The notes: a model not told the origin generated them from the sequence alone. Numbered from the stretch's first letter, positions 9,348 through 18,864 are shown. The stretch: DNA of 64,000 bases from Rhodobacteraceae bacterium Alg231-04 (GCA_900143635.1 FREY01000015.1:1-64000); one strand, 5' to 3'. A program made the numbers and translations.

Positions 9348-10598
9348 TCACGCGCGCGACAGACGCATGGCAAGCCCGACCTGTCCGATGGCGGCCAGAA
9401 TCGCAGCGATGAACACGACCTCGATGGCGATCATGCTGACCAGCACACCGCCCAAAAGAGGCGCCAGCGCCGCCGGGGCCGCAAAGCTGTTGAACCACGC
9501 GGAATAGGCCGGGCGGCGGTCGTCGGGTGAAATCTCCATCAGGAAGCCGAGATAACCGATGGTCACCCCGTTCATCATCGCGCCGATCAGGAAGAACAGC
9601 GCCGCGAAACTGGCCAGCCCCGAACCCGCGACCACAGGCAGCAGCACCAGCACGGGGGGGCCAAGACGCACCAGTGCCACGATCCCCAACAGGCGCAATT
9701 TGCCCACCCGGTCGCCGATGCGGCCCCAAAGCGGGTTCGAGACCAGGGCGCCGACAGTCTGTGCTGCCAGCAGCGTTCCGACATCCGCCGCCCCGAGGCC
9801 GCTGCGGCTGGCGGCAACGACATAGAACGGCAACGCCATCAGCGTCGCCGCGCCAAGCCATTGGAAGATCAGGAACAGCCGGAACCGGCGGTCCTGCTGC
9901 AGCGTCGAGACCCCTTCGCGCAGAAAACCAGACAGGTTGGCGGGGCGGTCCCGTGGCACCCCTGCGGCGGTGGGGGGCTCGCCCGCAGTGACGAAAAGCG
10001 TCGCGGAGGTGATCATCAGCACCCCGCCGAGGCCGAAGATCAGCGCATAGGCCCTGAGCGGCGGCATCACGTCAAGCGCGAGGCGTAGAATGCCCGCCAC
10101 CAGAACCGCCAGAACACCGCCGCCGAAAAAGCGCCAAGCCAACATCCGGCTGCGGCGCTCCGACGGGATCGCCCGGCCGACGATGTCGTTGTAGGGCACC
10201 GCAACCACGCCGCTGACAAAGGCGTAGATCGTCCACAATCCCAGCATCCCGAGCGCCAGCGGAACCGGAGGCCAATCGACCTGCGGCCAGTCCGCCCCCC
10301 ACCACAGGAGCATGCCGATCATCGCAACCGCAATCGCCCGACCATATGCCCCAAAGGCGTAGAACGGCATGCGCCGTTCGGTACGCTCGGCAAGGTAGCC
10401 CACGGCAAACTGGGGCAGCAGCCAACCAAGACGCAGGACCGCGCTGGCATAGCCCACGGCCAAGGCACTACCGGTCAGCATGTGCACCAGACTGGCCACC
10501 ACCGTCGCGCTGTCCACTGCCGCCGACCCGCCCTGAAACACCGCTCCAGCCCCGGCGATGCGCCAAAATCTCGTGTCTTCGGGACTACGCCTTGCCAT
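9348..10598 (-). CDS. Major facilitator superfamily transporter
   Basis: 416 residues with about 12 membrane helices. The loop after the second helix (GYLAERTERRMPFY) matches the acidic-basic loop of MFS proteins. The substrate is unknown. Its start overlaps the end of the UPF0104 gene by 14 bases, so the two are cotranscribed. The operon runs leftward from a MerR-type promoter at 11651-11681. Confidence 0.8.
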   Translation of the reverse strand: MARRSPEDTRFWRIAGAGAVFQGGSAAVDSATVVASLVHMLTGSALAVGYASAVLRLGWLLPQFAVGYLAERTERRMPFYAFGAYGRAIAVAMIGMLLWWGADWPQVDWPPVPLALGMLGLWTIYAFVSGVVAVPYNDIVGRAIPSERRSRMLAWRFFGGGVLAVLVAGILRLALDVMPPLRAYALIFGLGGVLMITSATLFVTAGEPPTAAGVPRDRPANLSGFLREGVSTLQQDRRFRLFLIFQWLGAATLMALPFYVVAASRSGLGAADVGTLLAAQTVGALVSNPLWGRIGDRVGKLRLLGIVALVRLGPPVLVLLPVVAGSGLASFAALFFLIGAMMNGVTIGYLGFLMEISPDDRRPAYSAWFNSFAAPAALAPLLGGVLVSMIAIEVVFIAAILAAIGQVGLAMRLSRA

Positions 10599-11619
10599 TT
10601 TCCACCTCTGCCTCTGCCTCTGCCCGGGCGCGGCGGATGTCGATGCCGCTCTGCCACAACACCGTCAGGCCGATCCCGACCACCAGAAGGATCGTCAGCA
10701 CATAGTTGAACAGGATCATCAGAAGCGCAGTCTCGTCCGGAACGCCGAGCGCCTTGAGCGCGAACCCCGCCCCGAAGACAAAGCTGGCCGGGATGCGCAC
10801 GAAACGGCCCAGAACCATGGCGAAGCCGGCAAACACCATCAAGAACAGGTAATCCCACGCGGTCAGCACCACGCCAACCGCCAGCCCGGCCCACAGGAAA
10901 TGGGTTGTCGCCGCCAGCTTGCCCGCAATGGCCGCGATGATGGCGGCGACGCGGCGAGCCCGCGCCCGCGGCCAGACGATCCCTTCACCGAGCGCGGCGC
11001 GCAGATACGCGCCATCGGCCCCGACGCGGGCGGCAACCCAGTCGAAGAGGCGGCAGAGCAGAGGGTCTTGGCTCAGCAGCGACACGCGGAACCGGAACAG
11101 ACTCCAAAGCAGGCCGCCGAAGAGCAGCAGGGTCAACAGGCCCGCGACGCTCAATCCCAGGCGCAGGTCGCCTTCGATCTGCGGAATCTGGCCGGCGGCG
11201 GCCACCGCTCCGGCAATAAGGGCGAAAACGATGCCGTCGAGGAACCGGGCGATGATTGCGGTTGTCAGCACGGTCGCCATCTTCAACCGATCGAGCCGGG
11301 CAACCAGCCACGCCCGGACCAGCGGGCTGATGCCGAGCGGGACAAGGACATTTGCGCCATAGCCTGCCAGTAGCGCGCCGGTCAGGCGCAGAGTGCTTAC
11401 CGGTTTCACGTCAAACAGGATCTGCCGCCATTTCCAGCCGCTCATCACCTGCTCCAGCAGGATGGCGGCGGCAAGAATGACGATCCAGAACATATCGGCT
11501 TCGCGCAGGCCCTGCAGAAACAGCGCAAAATCGAGGCTGCCATAGAGCGCAAACACCATGTAGAGCGCCAGGGCAGCGCCGGCTGCTGGCGGCAGCCACC
11601 GTTTCAGGAAGGTCCGCAT
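10585..11619 (-). CDS. UPF0104 / lysylphosphatidylglycerol synthase TM-region protein
   Basis: 344 residues, about eight membrane helices. Features of the family include LLEQVMSGWKWRQIL, LLAGYGANVLVPLGISPLVRAW and ARFLDGIVFAL. It has only the membrane (flippase-like) part and lacks the C-terminal aminoacyl-transferase domain, so lipid lysylation itself is not expected. I chose the ATG at 11619 because GAGGAG lies just upstream; the frame extends to TTG at 11638-11640, which sits too close to the promoter. First gene of an operon with the MFS transporter, divergent from a MerR regulator. Confidence 0.75.
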   Translation of the reverse strand: MRTFLKRWLPPAAGAALALYMVFALYGSLDFALFLQGLREADMFWIVILAAAILLEQVMSGWKWRQILFDVKPVSTLRLTGALLAGYGANVLVPLGISPLVRAWLVARLDRLKMATVLTTAIIARFLDGIVFALIAGAVAAAGQIPQIEGDLRLGLSVAGLLTLLLFGGLLWSLFRFRVSLLSQDPLLCRLFDWVAARVGADGAYLRAALGEGIVWPRARARRVAAIIAAIAGKLAATTHFLWAGLAVGVVLTAWDYLFLMVFAGFAMVLGRFVRIPASFVFGAGFALKALGVPDETALLMILFNYVLTILLVVGIGLTVLWQSGIDIRRARAEAEAEVENGKA

Positions 11620-11650
11620 ATGACTCCTCGTAACCATCAAGACACCGATG

Positions 11651-11681
11651 TTTTAACCTCCGTATCATGATACGGTGTCAA
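11651..11681 (-). promoter_or_regulatory. MerR-type promoter/operator for the UPF0104-MFS operon
   Basis: Read leftward: -35 TTGACA (11676-11681), a spacer of exactly 19 bp (11657-11675), -10 TTAAAA (11651-11656). The spacer holds a perfect 16-bp palindrome, CCGTATCATGATACGG (11660-11675). A 19-bp spacer with a central dyad is the hallmark of promoters twisted open by MerR-family activators, and CCGTA...TACGG resembles mercury operators. The divergent MerR gene starts 26 bp away. Confidence 0.8.
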
Positions 11682-11706
11682 GATGCCGGTGACGGAGGGA
11701 ACCGCG

Positions 11707-12120
11707 ATGCAACCACTCAAAATCGGTCAGGCCGCGCGCGAGGCCGGGATTGGCGTCGAGACGATACGATTCTACGAAAGGAAGGGCCTGGTCCCTCAGC
11801 CGCCACGCCCGCGTGACGGCGGCGCTCGGGACTATGGCGGCGACACACTTTGGCGGCTGAAATTCATATCCGGCGCCAAGAAGCTGGGATTTTCGTTGGC
11901 CGAAATCGCGGAGCTGTTGGAGTTGCGCACGGCGCCAAATGCCGGATGCGGGGAGATGCAGACGAAAGCGCGCGCCAAGCGCAACGATATTCAGGCGCGG
12001 ATCGAGGGACTTGTCCGGATGAGAAACGTTCTGGATGAGCTGATCGCCACCTGTCCGGGGCACGGCGAAATCCGTCAATGCTCGATCGTTGACGCTATAG
12101 AGGGCAATGGCACGAATTAG
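11707..12120 (+). CDS. MerR-family regulator with mercury-type cysteine triad
   Basis: 137 residues from the ATG at 11707, which has GGAGG at 11694-11698. The N-terminal winged helix has IGQAAREAGIGVETIRFYERKGLV. A long dimer helix follows. Cysteines at NAGCGE, ATCPGHG and IRQCSIV align with the three Hg(II) ligands of MerR (C82, C117, C126), with nine residues between the last two. So it should sense Hg(II) or a similar soft metal, yet its neighbours are a flippase-like protein and an MFS transporter, not mer genes. It probably controls the divergent operon through the palindromic promoter at 11651-11681. Confidence 0.85.
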   Translation: MQPLKIGQAAREAGIGVETIRFYERKGLVPQPPRPRDGGARDYGGDTLWRLKFISGAKKLGFSLAEIAELLELRTAPNAGCGEMQTKARAKRNDIQARIEGLVRMRNVLDELIATCPGHGEIRQCSIVDAIEGNGTN

Positions 12121-12781
12121 ATCCGGATCCGGTTGCCGCAATGTCCCCATCAAGGGAAGAGTGGTAGATATTGTAAAGGAGCAGGCACGAGAGAAAGCCA
12201 GACGGATCGTCAAGAGGACGAGAGTGTACATGGCCCTTGAGGCACAATCTGAAGGGCTTCAAATCCAGGACGATGCGATCGAAGAGCGCGCTGAAGATCT
12301 GGACAGAGAAATGGAGCGCGATTTCTGGAAAAGACAAGCCATGGATTACCCCGTTTTCATAGACTTCGAAGCCTCTTCCTTGAGCCCGCAGGGCTGGCCG
12401 ATTGAAATTGGGTTGGCGTGGCTCCTTGGCAAGCGTGTCGTCGTCAAGAGCAAGTTGATCCGGTCGCGGCCGGAGTGGGCGGAAGAAGATTGGGACCCCG
12501 ACAGTGAGCAGGTCCACGGAATCCCTCGCGCTGACCTGGAGGATGCTGAAAGTGCAGATGATGTGGCCACGTGGCTGCTTGAAACAATCACGGGAAGGGT
12601 TGTCGTTTCAGACGCGCCAGAGTTTGATCAGCGGTGGCTCGATCGGCTCCTGAGCAAGCCGGGACCACAGATAGGCGACTTTGACCGCGTGGTCTGGCAG
12701 GCATTTTCGGATGGTTGTGATGTCAATGCCGGGCTGCTTCATCGTGTGTGTGAGCGATACGTGAAGTGCGACTCTTGTTAG
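12107..12781 (+). pseudogene. DEDD-type 3'-5' exonuclease, cut by IS30
   Basis: Residues from about 80 on carry the Exo I block (VFIDFEASSLSPQGWPIEIG) and the Exo II block (VVSDAPEFDQRWLDRLL) of DEDD exonucleases. The Exo III block is missing because an IS30 element starts at about 12767; the last residues before the stop are encoded by the IS end. The upstream 78 residues are charged and helical, and translation could start at 12230 or 12341 instead. Beyond the IS, one frame from 13848 (with ARARSQDDSA) may be the displaced C-terminus. The start region overlaps the end of the MerR gene. Confidence 0.65.
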
Positions 12782-13847
12782 CCTTAGGGTAGGGGTATCA
12801 TCGCAATTCCTCCATCATCTTTTCGCGGAACACTTCGGCCGGGGTCTTCCACCCGAGGCATTTACGGGGCGTGTTGTTGAGGCGGTCGCAGATCTGCTTC
12901 ATGTCGTGATCTGAGAGACGCCGGATGTCGCGCTTGCGTGGCAACCACCTCCGCAAGCGGCGGTTGGTGTTTTCAACTGTGCCTTTCTGCCAGGGAGAGG
13001 ACGGATCACAGAACCACGTCTGCGTACCGATTTCTGCTTGAAGATGTGGCCAACTGACAAACTCGGTTCCACGATCGAAGGTGATGGACTTTCTGGCTGT
13101 GAGCGGCAAATCGCGGATCGCATTCGTGATCTTGCCCATCACGGGCTTGGTGCGTTTGTTAGGGTTTTTGAGGATCACCGTGAAGCGGCTAACACGTTCC
13201 ACGAGCGAGGTTACGTTCGTCTGGCCAAGCTTTTGTTTGAACAGCATCAAATCTGCTTCCCAGTGCCCGAACTGCCGCCTGTGCGCCACGTCATCTGGCC
13301 GAAACAGGATGCTGACATCGCGGTGGAATTTTGGTTCTCTGCGTCTTCTGGTACGTCGGGGTCGCCGGGCGACCCGGTGCGTCGGAAGATACCACCAGAG
13401 TTCATCTCGCCGACCTTCCTTAGAATAGATGTAGCGATAGATCGTTTCCTGGCAGACCCTGAGCGGCGCGCCTTCATGGATCATGCGATTGCCGATCTGC
13501 TCGGGCGTCCAACCGTTTTTGAGACGCTCAATGACGCGCTTGGCCAGCTCAGGATGCTTGATCAACTTTCGCTGTCGCGCGCGTCGATCTGCTTGCATGA
13601 GATGGGCAGCAGCACCGTAGTAGCCATCGCATTTAGGCATGCTTTCATCACTAAAGTGATTGCGCTTCAGTTCTCGGAATATGGTCGACCGACAGCGCCC
13701 CAGAACCCGCGCCATTTCATCGACAGGGACCTTCGCGTGTCTCCAGCGTTCTATCTTGCGTCGTTCTGTGATACTCAGTTGCGTGTAAACGGCTCCCATA
13801 CCGATTCCTCTCGTCAGATAACATATTGGTTTCTAACAAGAGTCGCA
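12767..13847 (-). mobile_element. IS30-family insertion sequence
   Basis: Perfect 15-bp terminal inverted repeats, TGCGACTCTTGTTAG at 12767-12781 and its complement at 13833-13847, flank one transposase gene. The length, about 1.08 kb, is normal for the family. If the ends are instead set at ACTCTTG, the flanks share a 2-bp CG, which could be the short target duplication of this family; this is not certain. The left end lies inside an exonuclease gene. The element looks complete and may be active. Confidence 0.88.
12798..13799 (-). CDS. IS30-family transposase
   Basis: 333 residues. The N-terminus has an HTH (YTQLSITERRKIERW, then DEMARVLGRCRSTIFREL) and the C-terminus the DDE core, with FDRGTEF and a late ENTNRRLRRWLPRKRDI block and NNTPRKCLGWKTPAEVF, which are diagnostic for IS30. 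No frameshift is seen. It would catalyse transposition of the surrounding element. Confidence 0.93.
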   Translation of the reverse strand: MGAVYTQLSITERRKIERWRHAKVPVDEMARVLGRCRSTIFRELKRNHFSDESMPKCDGYYGAAAHLMQADRRARQRKLIKHPELAKRVIERLKNGWTPEQIGNRMIHEGAPLRVCQETIYRYIYSKEGRRDELWWYLPTHRVARRPRRTRRRREPKFHRDVSILFRPDDVAHRRQFGHWEADLMLFKQKLGQTNVTSLVERVSRFTVILKNPNKRTKPVMGKITNAIRDLPLTARKSITFDRGTEFVSWPHLQAEIGTQTWFCDPSSPWQKGTVENTNRRLRRWLPRKRDIRRLSDHDMKQICDRLNNTPRKCLGWKTPAEVFREKMMEELR

Positions 13848-14305
13848 GTTGAGGGTAGCGCGCGCCCGCTCACAGGATGATAGCGCGTAAGGTATATTAT
13901 GAAAAATATCAGCCGATGCGGAAATGACATTTTGGCCGAAGTTGCGCTTAGATGAGAAAACCAGGATGGGCAACCGAATGCTGCCATACCGTGGACTCGA
14001 GGGCCCTTTGGCACTCTGAGATGACACCGTTCGAAACCGACGGGAGGCACAGCGGCTTCGCGGCCTCAATGCACCCCTCACAACTCACTAATATTTCAAG
14101 ATCTTTCACCTCTTGTGCAAGTTCGCGTGCAGGCAGCCTTCTGCCCACCGGAGTCCGGGCCAGTCACGCCACGAGAGAATTTTCCGAGTTAACTTTGAAG
14201 AACCCAACAACATACTGATTTTACACATGTTTAACTCGTTCAAACCGGTTTCCGGATTCTCTGCAACGAACCGATCTCCCGCGTGTAACACGCAGGAGAC
14301 CATTC
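13848..14305. other. Intergenic stretch without a recognised gene
   Basis: About 460 bases between the IS30 element and the methyltransferase gene. The first 45 bases may be the displaced end of the exonuclease gene. Base composition drops in GC content here compared with its neighbours. Short open frames exist on both strands but none has a ribosome site or a recognisable motif. The last 15 bases contain the ribosome site (CAGGAG, 14292-14297) of the next gene. Confidence 0.5.
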
Positions 14306-15283
14306 GTGACCACCAACCGCCCGCCCGCCCGCACTCTTGACCAGTTCTACACTTCACCCACTGTTGCCTGTGACTGCATCGCCTTCGCCATGGCTCAGTT
14401 CATGCATCTGAATTTTGACACGTTGCTGGAGCCTTCGGCCGGTGCCGGGGCTTTCTCAGACCAGCTCGGCCAGGCCTGCCTCGCGCTCGACATCGACCCT
14501 CGTAAGCCGGGCATCGTGCAGACGGACTTCCTCATATGGACGCCGCCCGTCAATCTGGGTCGCACTTTGGTCATCGGCAATCCGCCGTTCGGCCGGGTCG
14601 CCCGGACCGCCATCAAGTTTTTCAACAAGGCTGCGGAATTTGCCGATGCTATCGCCTTCATCGTGCCGTTGAGCTTCCGCAAGGAGAGCATCCAGCGGCA
14701 GCTTGATCTCCGGTTCCATCTGCTCTCCGAGCTTGAATTGCCGGATCAGTCCTTTGTCTTCGAGGGAGCGCCGTATTCGGTGCCCTGTTCCTTTCAGATT
14801 TGGGAGCGTCGTGGAGAGGCGCGATGGCTGATCCCCAAGACGACCACACACGCCGATTTCACCTTCTGTACACGGGATCAGGCGGATTTCGCGTTGCAGC
14901 GAGTTGGCGCTAATGCCGGCCGCATCAAGCCCGTCGCCGAGGCCGGCAGCGCGAACTCGCATTATTTCTTGCGGGCCAAGGGTGATGCCACCCTACTGCG
15001 GTGGCGCTTTGAGAAGATCGACTTCGACACGGTCCGCAGGAACTCCGCCGGCTGCCCGTCGATCTCCAAAACAGAGGTGGTCGACCTCTACAGCCAGATC
15101 CTCGCCAATGAGGAGGGAGCAGTGGCTGATCCCGCCTCGTCACCGGCGGGTGGTCGCCACCCACTCGAAAAGAAGGCTGCAGCGACGGCTGTACCCACTC
15201 CGCGCTGGAACCCGACGCGGCAACCGGAACTGGCCCGGCAGGTCGGCCTGCTTTACAATTCTCAGGCATCAGATCCCTTGTAG
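14306..15283 (+). CDS. N6-adenine DNA methyltransferase
   Basis: 325 residues from a GTG start with CAGGAG eight bases upstream. It has the SAM-binding motif LEPSAGAGAFSDQL (motif I), IDP after it, and the catalytic motif IV as NPPFGR. It should transfer a methyl group from SAM to adenine N6 in DNA. No restriction endonuclease gene is adjacent, so it looks like an orphan or mobile-element-borne methylase. It lies between an IS30 element and a recombinase island. The last 50 residues are low-complexity. Confidence 0.8.
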   Translation: MTTNRPPARTLDQFYTSPTVACDCIAFAMAQFMHLNFDTLLEPSAGAGAFSDQLGQACLALDIDPRKPGIVQTDFLIWTPPVNLGRTLVIGNPPFGRVARTAIKFFNKAAEFADAIAFIVPLSFRKESIQRQLDLRFHLLSELELPDQSFVFEGAPYSVPCSFQIWERRGEARWLIPKTTTHADFTFCTRDQADFALQRVGANAGRIKPVAEAGSANSHYFLRAKGDATLLRWRFEKIDFDTVRRNSAGCPSISKTEVVDLYSQILANEEGAVADPASSPAGGRHPLEKKAAATAVPTPRWNPTRQPELARQVGLLYNSQASDPL

Positions 15284-15382
15284 CCGTTACCAATTGATAC
15301 AGAAAACGTGTTGCCCCAAGCCCCCACCGGTGGCACTCGGTCAGGCGGAGAACGCGCGGTTTTCGGCAAGGGATGCACAATC

Positions 15383-16609
15383 ATGGAAGGGAAACTCGGA
15401 TCAGCCATCGCGGTCACGATTCTGGCAGCAGTAGCCATCGCAAACAGTTCGGCAGCGCAAGAGGCGACCCGCACACCGCTCGACCGCGTACAATCCGTTT
15501 ATGGTCTGTCGGTCGACCCGGCTGACGATGCAACCCTTCTTCTGGGCACCGGATACGGGCTGCTGCGCGCGATGCCGGATGGCATGGCGGAAATCATCGC
15601 GCCGCCGCGTGCGGCCGTTATCGGGCTGGCCGCGAACCCGAACGAGCCCGCAAGGCAGGTTCTGATCGGGGTCGGAGAAAACGGGGTGTCGGTGGGCTTG
15701 TTCACCCTTGAGTCCAATGCATCGGGCTGGACCGCCGTGCCGGGCACCGACGGCGAGACCGGGGTGGCGCTGACCTCCCTTTCCGTGAGCCGCCTGGACA
15801 CCGCGAAACTGGCGGGGCTCGACAAGACGATCCACCTGAGCGAAGACGGCGGCCTCAGCTGGACCAGCCTCGAAACCACGCCGGAAAAAACCATTTCGGT
15901 GGAGCTGTCGGGCACAGAACCGTCTCAGATCTTTGCCGCGACCATGACCGGGCTGATGGTGAGCCATGACAACGGCCAGACCTGGCAGGCAAGCTATTCC
16001 GGCGAGGCCCCCGCAACTGCCGTCGCCAGCCTGTCCGGCGGGCGCGTTGCCGCGTTCATCTACCGCACGGGTCTGGTCATGGCGGACGAGGCGACGTTGG
16101 ACTGGCAGCTGGTCGGAACCGGCTTCAAGGACCGCTACCTGCGTGTGCTGACCGAAGATCCGTCATCGCCCGGGAAACTCTACGCCGTGGCTGATACCGG
16201 AGCGGTCCTGCTCAGCCGCGACGGCGGCGCATCTTGGACCAGCTTCGAGAGCAACGATCTGGCCGAACCAGATCGGATCGCTGCCGGCGAAACGCTTTAT
16301 GCCGACAACTGCGCTTCCTGCCACGGCGCCGGTGGCATCGGCGAGAACCCCGAGGATCCCTCCGCCAAGGACGAATTCGGCTTCAAGGCGCCCGCCCTCA
16401 ACAACGACATGCACGCGTGGCACCATTCGGACGCCGGTCTGCGCGCCACTATCCGCGAAGGCTCACCCCGCAACGAACGTATGATCGCTTGGCAGGAGGT
16501 GCTGAGCGACGAGGAGATCGACTCGATCCTTGCCTACGTCAAGAGCACCTGGAGCATCCGCAGCTTGGCCTGCCAAGGCGCGCGGCACATGGCCTGCATG
16601 GAGCAATAG
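15383..16609 (+). CDS. BNR-repeat beta-propeller fused to a C-terminal cytochrome c
   Basis: 408 residues. The start at 15383 gives a clear signal peptide ending in SSAAQ. Residues about 25-300 contain BNR/sortilin-like repeats (HLSEDGGLSWTSLE, SHDNGQTWQAS, SRDGGASWTSF), as in the F510_1955-type glycosyl-hydrolase-like propellers. Residues about 300-405 form a cytochrome c domain with CASCH and a distal Met region (RMIAWQEVL). The role is unknown; periplasmic cytochrome fusions in metal islands often take part in electron transfer. A recombinase island begins just downstream, on the opposite strand. Confidence 0.8.
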   Translation: MEGKLGSAIAVTILAAVAIANSSAAQEATRTPLDRVQSVYGLSVDPADDATLLLGTGYGLLRAMPDGMAEIIAPPRAAVIGLAANPNEPARQVLIGVGENGVSVGLFTLESNASGWTAVPGTDGETGVALTSLSVSRLDTAKLAGLDKTIHLSEDGGLSWTSLETTPEKTISVELSGTEPSQIFAATMTGLMVSHDNGQTWQASYSGEAPATAVASLSGGRVAAFIYRTGLVMADEATLDWQLVGTGFKDRYLRVLTEDPSSPGKLYAVADTGAVLLSRDGGASWTSFESNDLAEPDRIAAGETLYADNCASCHGAGGIGENPEDPSAKDEFGFKAPALNNDMHAWHHSDAGLRATIREGSPRNERMIAWQEVLSDEEIDSILAYVKSTWSIRSLACQGARHMACMEQ

Positions 16610-16647
16610 GTCGGACATCTGGAGAGCCCGCTCAGGCCGCTGGTTGC

Positions 16648-18864
16648 TCACCGGTCAGCATCCAGCGGCTCGTAGCTGCGCAGCGGCCCCCAAATCCGCG
16701 CGGCCACCGACGCGGCGTCAGGCTCATTGCCGAAAAAGAGCGCCCTTTCCTTACGCGCATGCCGGGCCACCCGCTTGATTTCAGCAAGATGCAGGCGCGC
16801 ACAGTCTGCAGTCGGTAGCTGTGATCGGCGCCCTTGAAATTCCTGGCCCTTGTTCCGCTTCAGATAGGTGCGCGCAGCCTCAACGCCGGAAAAGACAGCC
16901 GGCGCACCCTCGGCGAGACCCTCTGGCGAAAGCCGAATGCCGCCATGGGCCAACAGGCCATCGGTAATTGCCGCGTCAAGGCGGTTCGGAGACAGCTCCT
17001 GCCACGAGACGAGTGCATCGACCGGGAGCCCCGGGATGGGAATGTTGCAGCCGATGATCACCCGCTTCGGATACGACGCCCGCGCCAGGCGCAACCGCTC
17101 GATCAACTGCCGCGTCGCAAGCTCGCGGCTCTGCTGCTGCAGGCGGCGGACACGGCGATCGGGGTGACACGGCACCAAAACAGCCTTCGCGGAACTGTCG
17201 GTCATTTCATAGGAAACAGCCGCCTCTGGCATCCGGGTGTTTCCCAGAGCATCCGGCGCAAGCAGATCGAGAGGCTCACCGGGTGTGTCTCCCCAGATCG
17301 CCCGCGCCTGATCCTCAAGCGCGGAGACCGGTAATTCCTCGCGTCCGATCACGATGACGCTTGAGCAATCCCGATACCGGTTGGACCCAAGCGCGCGTCC
17401 GCCAAACCAGAGCCAGTGCGCGCCGTGCAGTCTGGTTTCCAGCATGCAAGCCGAGACCTGTTCCTCGGACATGCCATCGAAGCAATACCCCGCATCCTCG
17501 AAGAAGGCCCGGACGACCTTGCGTGTCGCGCCGACCAGCACGCCGCCGTTCCGGCCCAGTCGATCGGTCAGCACCTCGCGCGCGATGATCCGCCGCCAGC
17601 TCTCGCGCAGCCCCGGTTTTCTCAGCAGACTGCCGTTGGTCATGCGGCGGTCATGAAGCTGCGTCACGATTGCGTTCGGGCGCAGCGTGACTTCGTGCTT
17701 TGCCCGCACATCACAGCCGAGCGCTGAAAGAATGTCGTCGTCGGCATCGGCGTCAAGGACCAGCATCGGTTCTTGATGACGCAACGGCTTCCGGCGCAGA
17801 ACCCGGATGACATGCCGATCATCAGCCGCAATCAGCCGCAGCCGCTCGGTCTCGGCAAGACCGGCCGCCTTCGCGTCGGCCAGCACCTGCCAGATGGCGG
17901 CGAAGCGGTAGGCCTGGCGGTGGTTTACCTCCGCCCACTTCAACAACTTGTCCTGCAGCACGCCGCTTTGGTCCGGGGCAAGCGAAGGATCCGGGGCTTT
18001 CCCCCGCCATTCCAATGCGGCTAACGCCGCATAATCCGCGTGGGAAAACGGCAAGCACAGCGGCGAGTCGCCCGCAATTAGCGCCGCCACCACCTGCCGC
18101 GCCGCATCAAGCAGATAGGCATGATCGCCTGCCATCGACGCAGGAAAGAAGGTCCGCGGCTCGGCAAAAGACGCGGCCGGAACATCCCGGATCGACAGGA
18201 ACTGCTGCCAGAACGTCTCGTCGAGGATCCGCAAGTCGCATTTTTCCACCGGGTCGGGGAGCGGAAGATAGCTGGTGGCGAGGAAGTTGAGCGTCGCACC
18301 AGCCCGGAACTGCGCCAGATATCCGCATTGGTCGAAATGCGGGCAGCATTTTTCCGTCCCGTCCTCCTCGACCCGCCGGCAGAAGCTGTCCCGCACGGCA
18401 ACACCCAAACGACTGGCCCGCTCGACCAGGTTGGCCTTGGCACACATCGGGCCGGCCCCGTCCGGGCGCGGTGCCGAACGGCCGCGGATCGCCTGCGCTT
18501 TCAGGCCGAGATCGAGGGCTTCACCCGCCGCCTCCTCGGCAAGGGCGAGGGTTGGCAGGTGGAAGGACACGCGGCAGTCCTCGCCCCGGTTTTCCTTCTC
18601 GGAGAGCAAGAGCTTTGCCAAGCGGCTTTTCCCGGCGCCGGGGCTGGCGCAGCACACGACGGTGGCGACGCCGGGGCGATCCTCTCCGGACGGGGCGAGG
18701 AGGGCGTCGGCATCCTCCAGCACCACGCGCAATTGGGTATCCGCATCCCCAAGTGGCGTGAACCGCGTCTGTGGGGCCGGGGCATCACAATCAAACGCCC
18801 CCTGCCCGGTGAATCTTCCTGTTCCATCCCGAGGTACTCTGGTCGTGCCGCAATTCATGTTCAT
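16648..18864 (-). CDS. Large P-loop NTPase of unknown function, in recombinase island
   Basis: 738 residues. A Walker A loop (CCASPGAGKSRLAKLL, about residues 70-86) and a likely Walker B (CDLRILDET, about residue 205) mark it as an NTPase. A Cys/His cluster (CCPHFDQCGYLAQ) could bind zinc or iron-sulfur. The rest matches nothing I can name; helicase- or primase-like action on DNA is a guess. It is transcribed away from an HTH protein and two tyrosine recombinases, and the 230-bp gap between them likely holds divergent promoters. It may be a partner in the movement or copying of this island. Confidence 0.6.
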   Translation of the reverse strand: MNMNCGTTRVPRDGTGRFTGQGAFDCDAPAPQTRFTPLGDADTQLRVVLEDADALLAPSGEDRPGVATVVCCASPGAGKSRLAKLLLSEKENRGEDCRVSFHLPTLALAEEAAGEALDLGLKAQAIRGRSAPRPDGAGPMCAKANLVERASRLGVAVRDSFCRRVEEDGTEKCCPHFDQCGYLAQFRAGATLNFLATSYLPLPDPVEKCDLRILDETFWQQFLSIRDVPAASFAEPRTFFPASMAGDHAYLLDAARQVVAALIAGDSPLCLPFSHADYAALAALEWRGKAPDPSLAPDQSGVLQDKLLKWAEVNHRQAYRFAAIWQVLADAKAAGLAETERLRLIAADDRHVIRVLRRKPLRHQEPMLVLDADADDDILSALGCDVRAKHEVTLRPNAIVTQLHDRRMTNGSLLRKPGLRESWRRIIAREVLTDRLGRNGGVLVGATRKVVRAFFEDAGYCFDGMSEEQVSACMLETRLHGAHWLWFGGRALGSNRYRDCSSVIVIGREELPVSALEDQARAIWGDTPGEPLDLLAPDALGNTRMPEAAVSYEMTDSSAKAVLVPCHPDRRVRRLQQQSRELATRQLIERLRLARASYPKRVIIGCNIPIPGLPVDALVSWQELSPNRLDAAITDGLLAHGGIRLSPEGLAEGAPAVFSGVEAARTYLKRNKGQEFQGRRSQLPTADCARLHLAEIKRVARHARKERALFFGNEPDAASVAARIWGPLRSYEPLDADR

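Noticed and set aside
13952..14218. 88-codon frame after the IS30 element
   Set aside because: No ribosome site, no motif, and an overlapping frame of similar size on the other strand.
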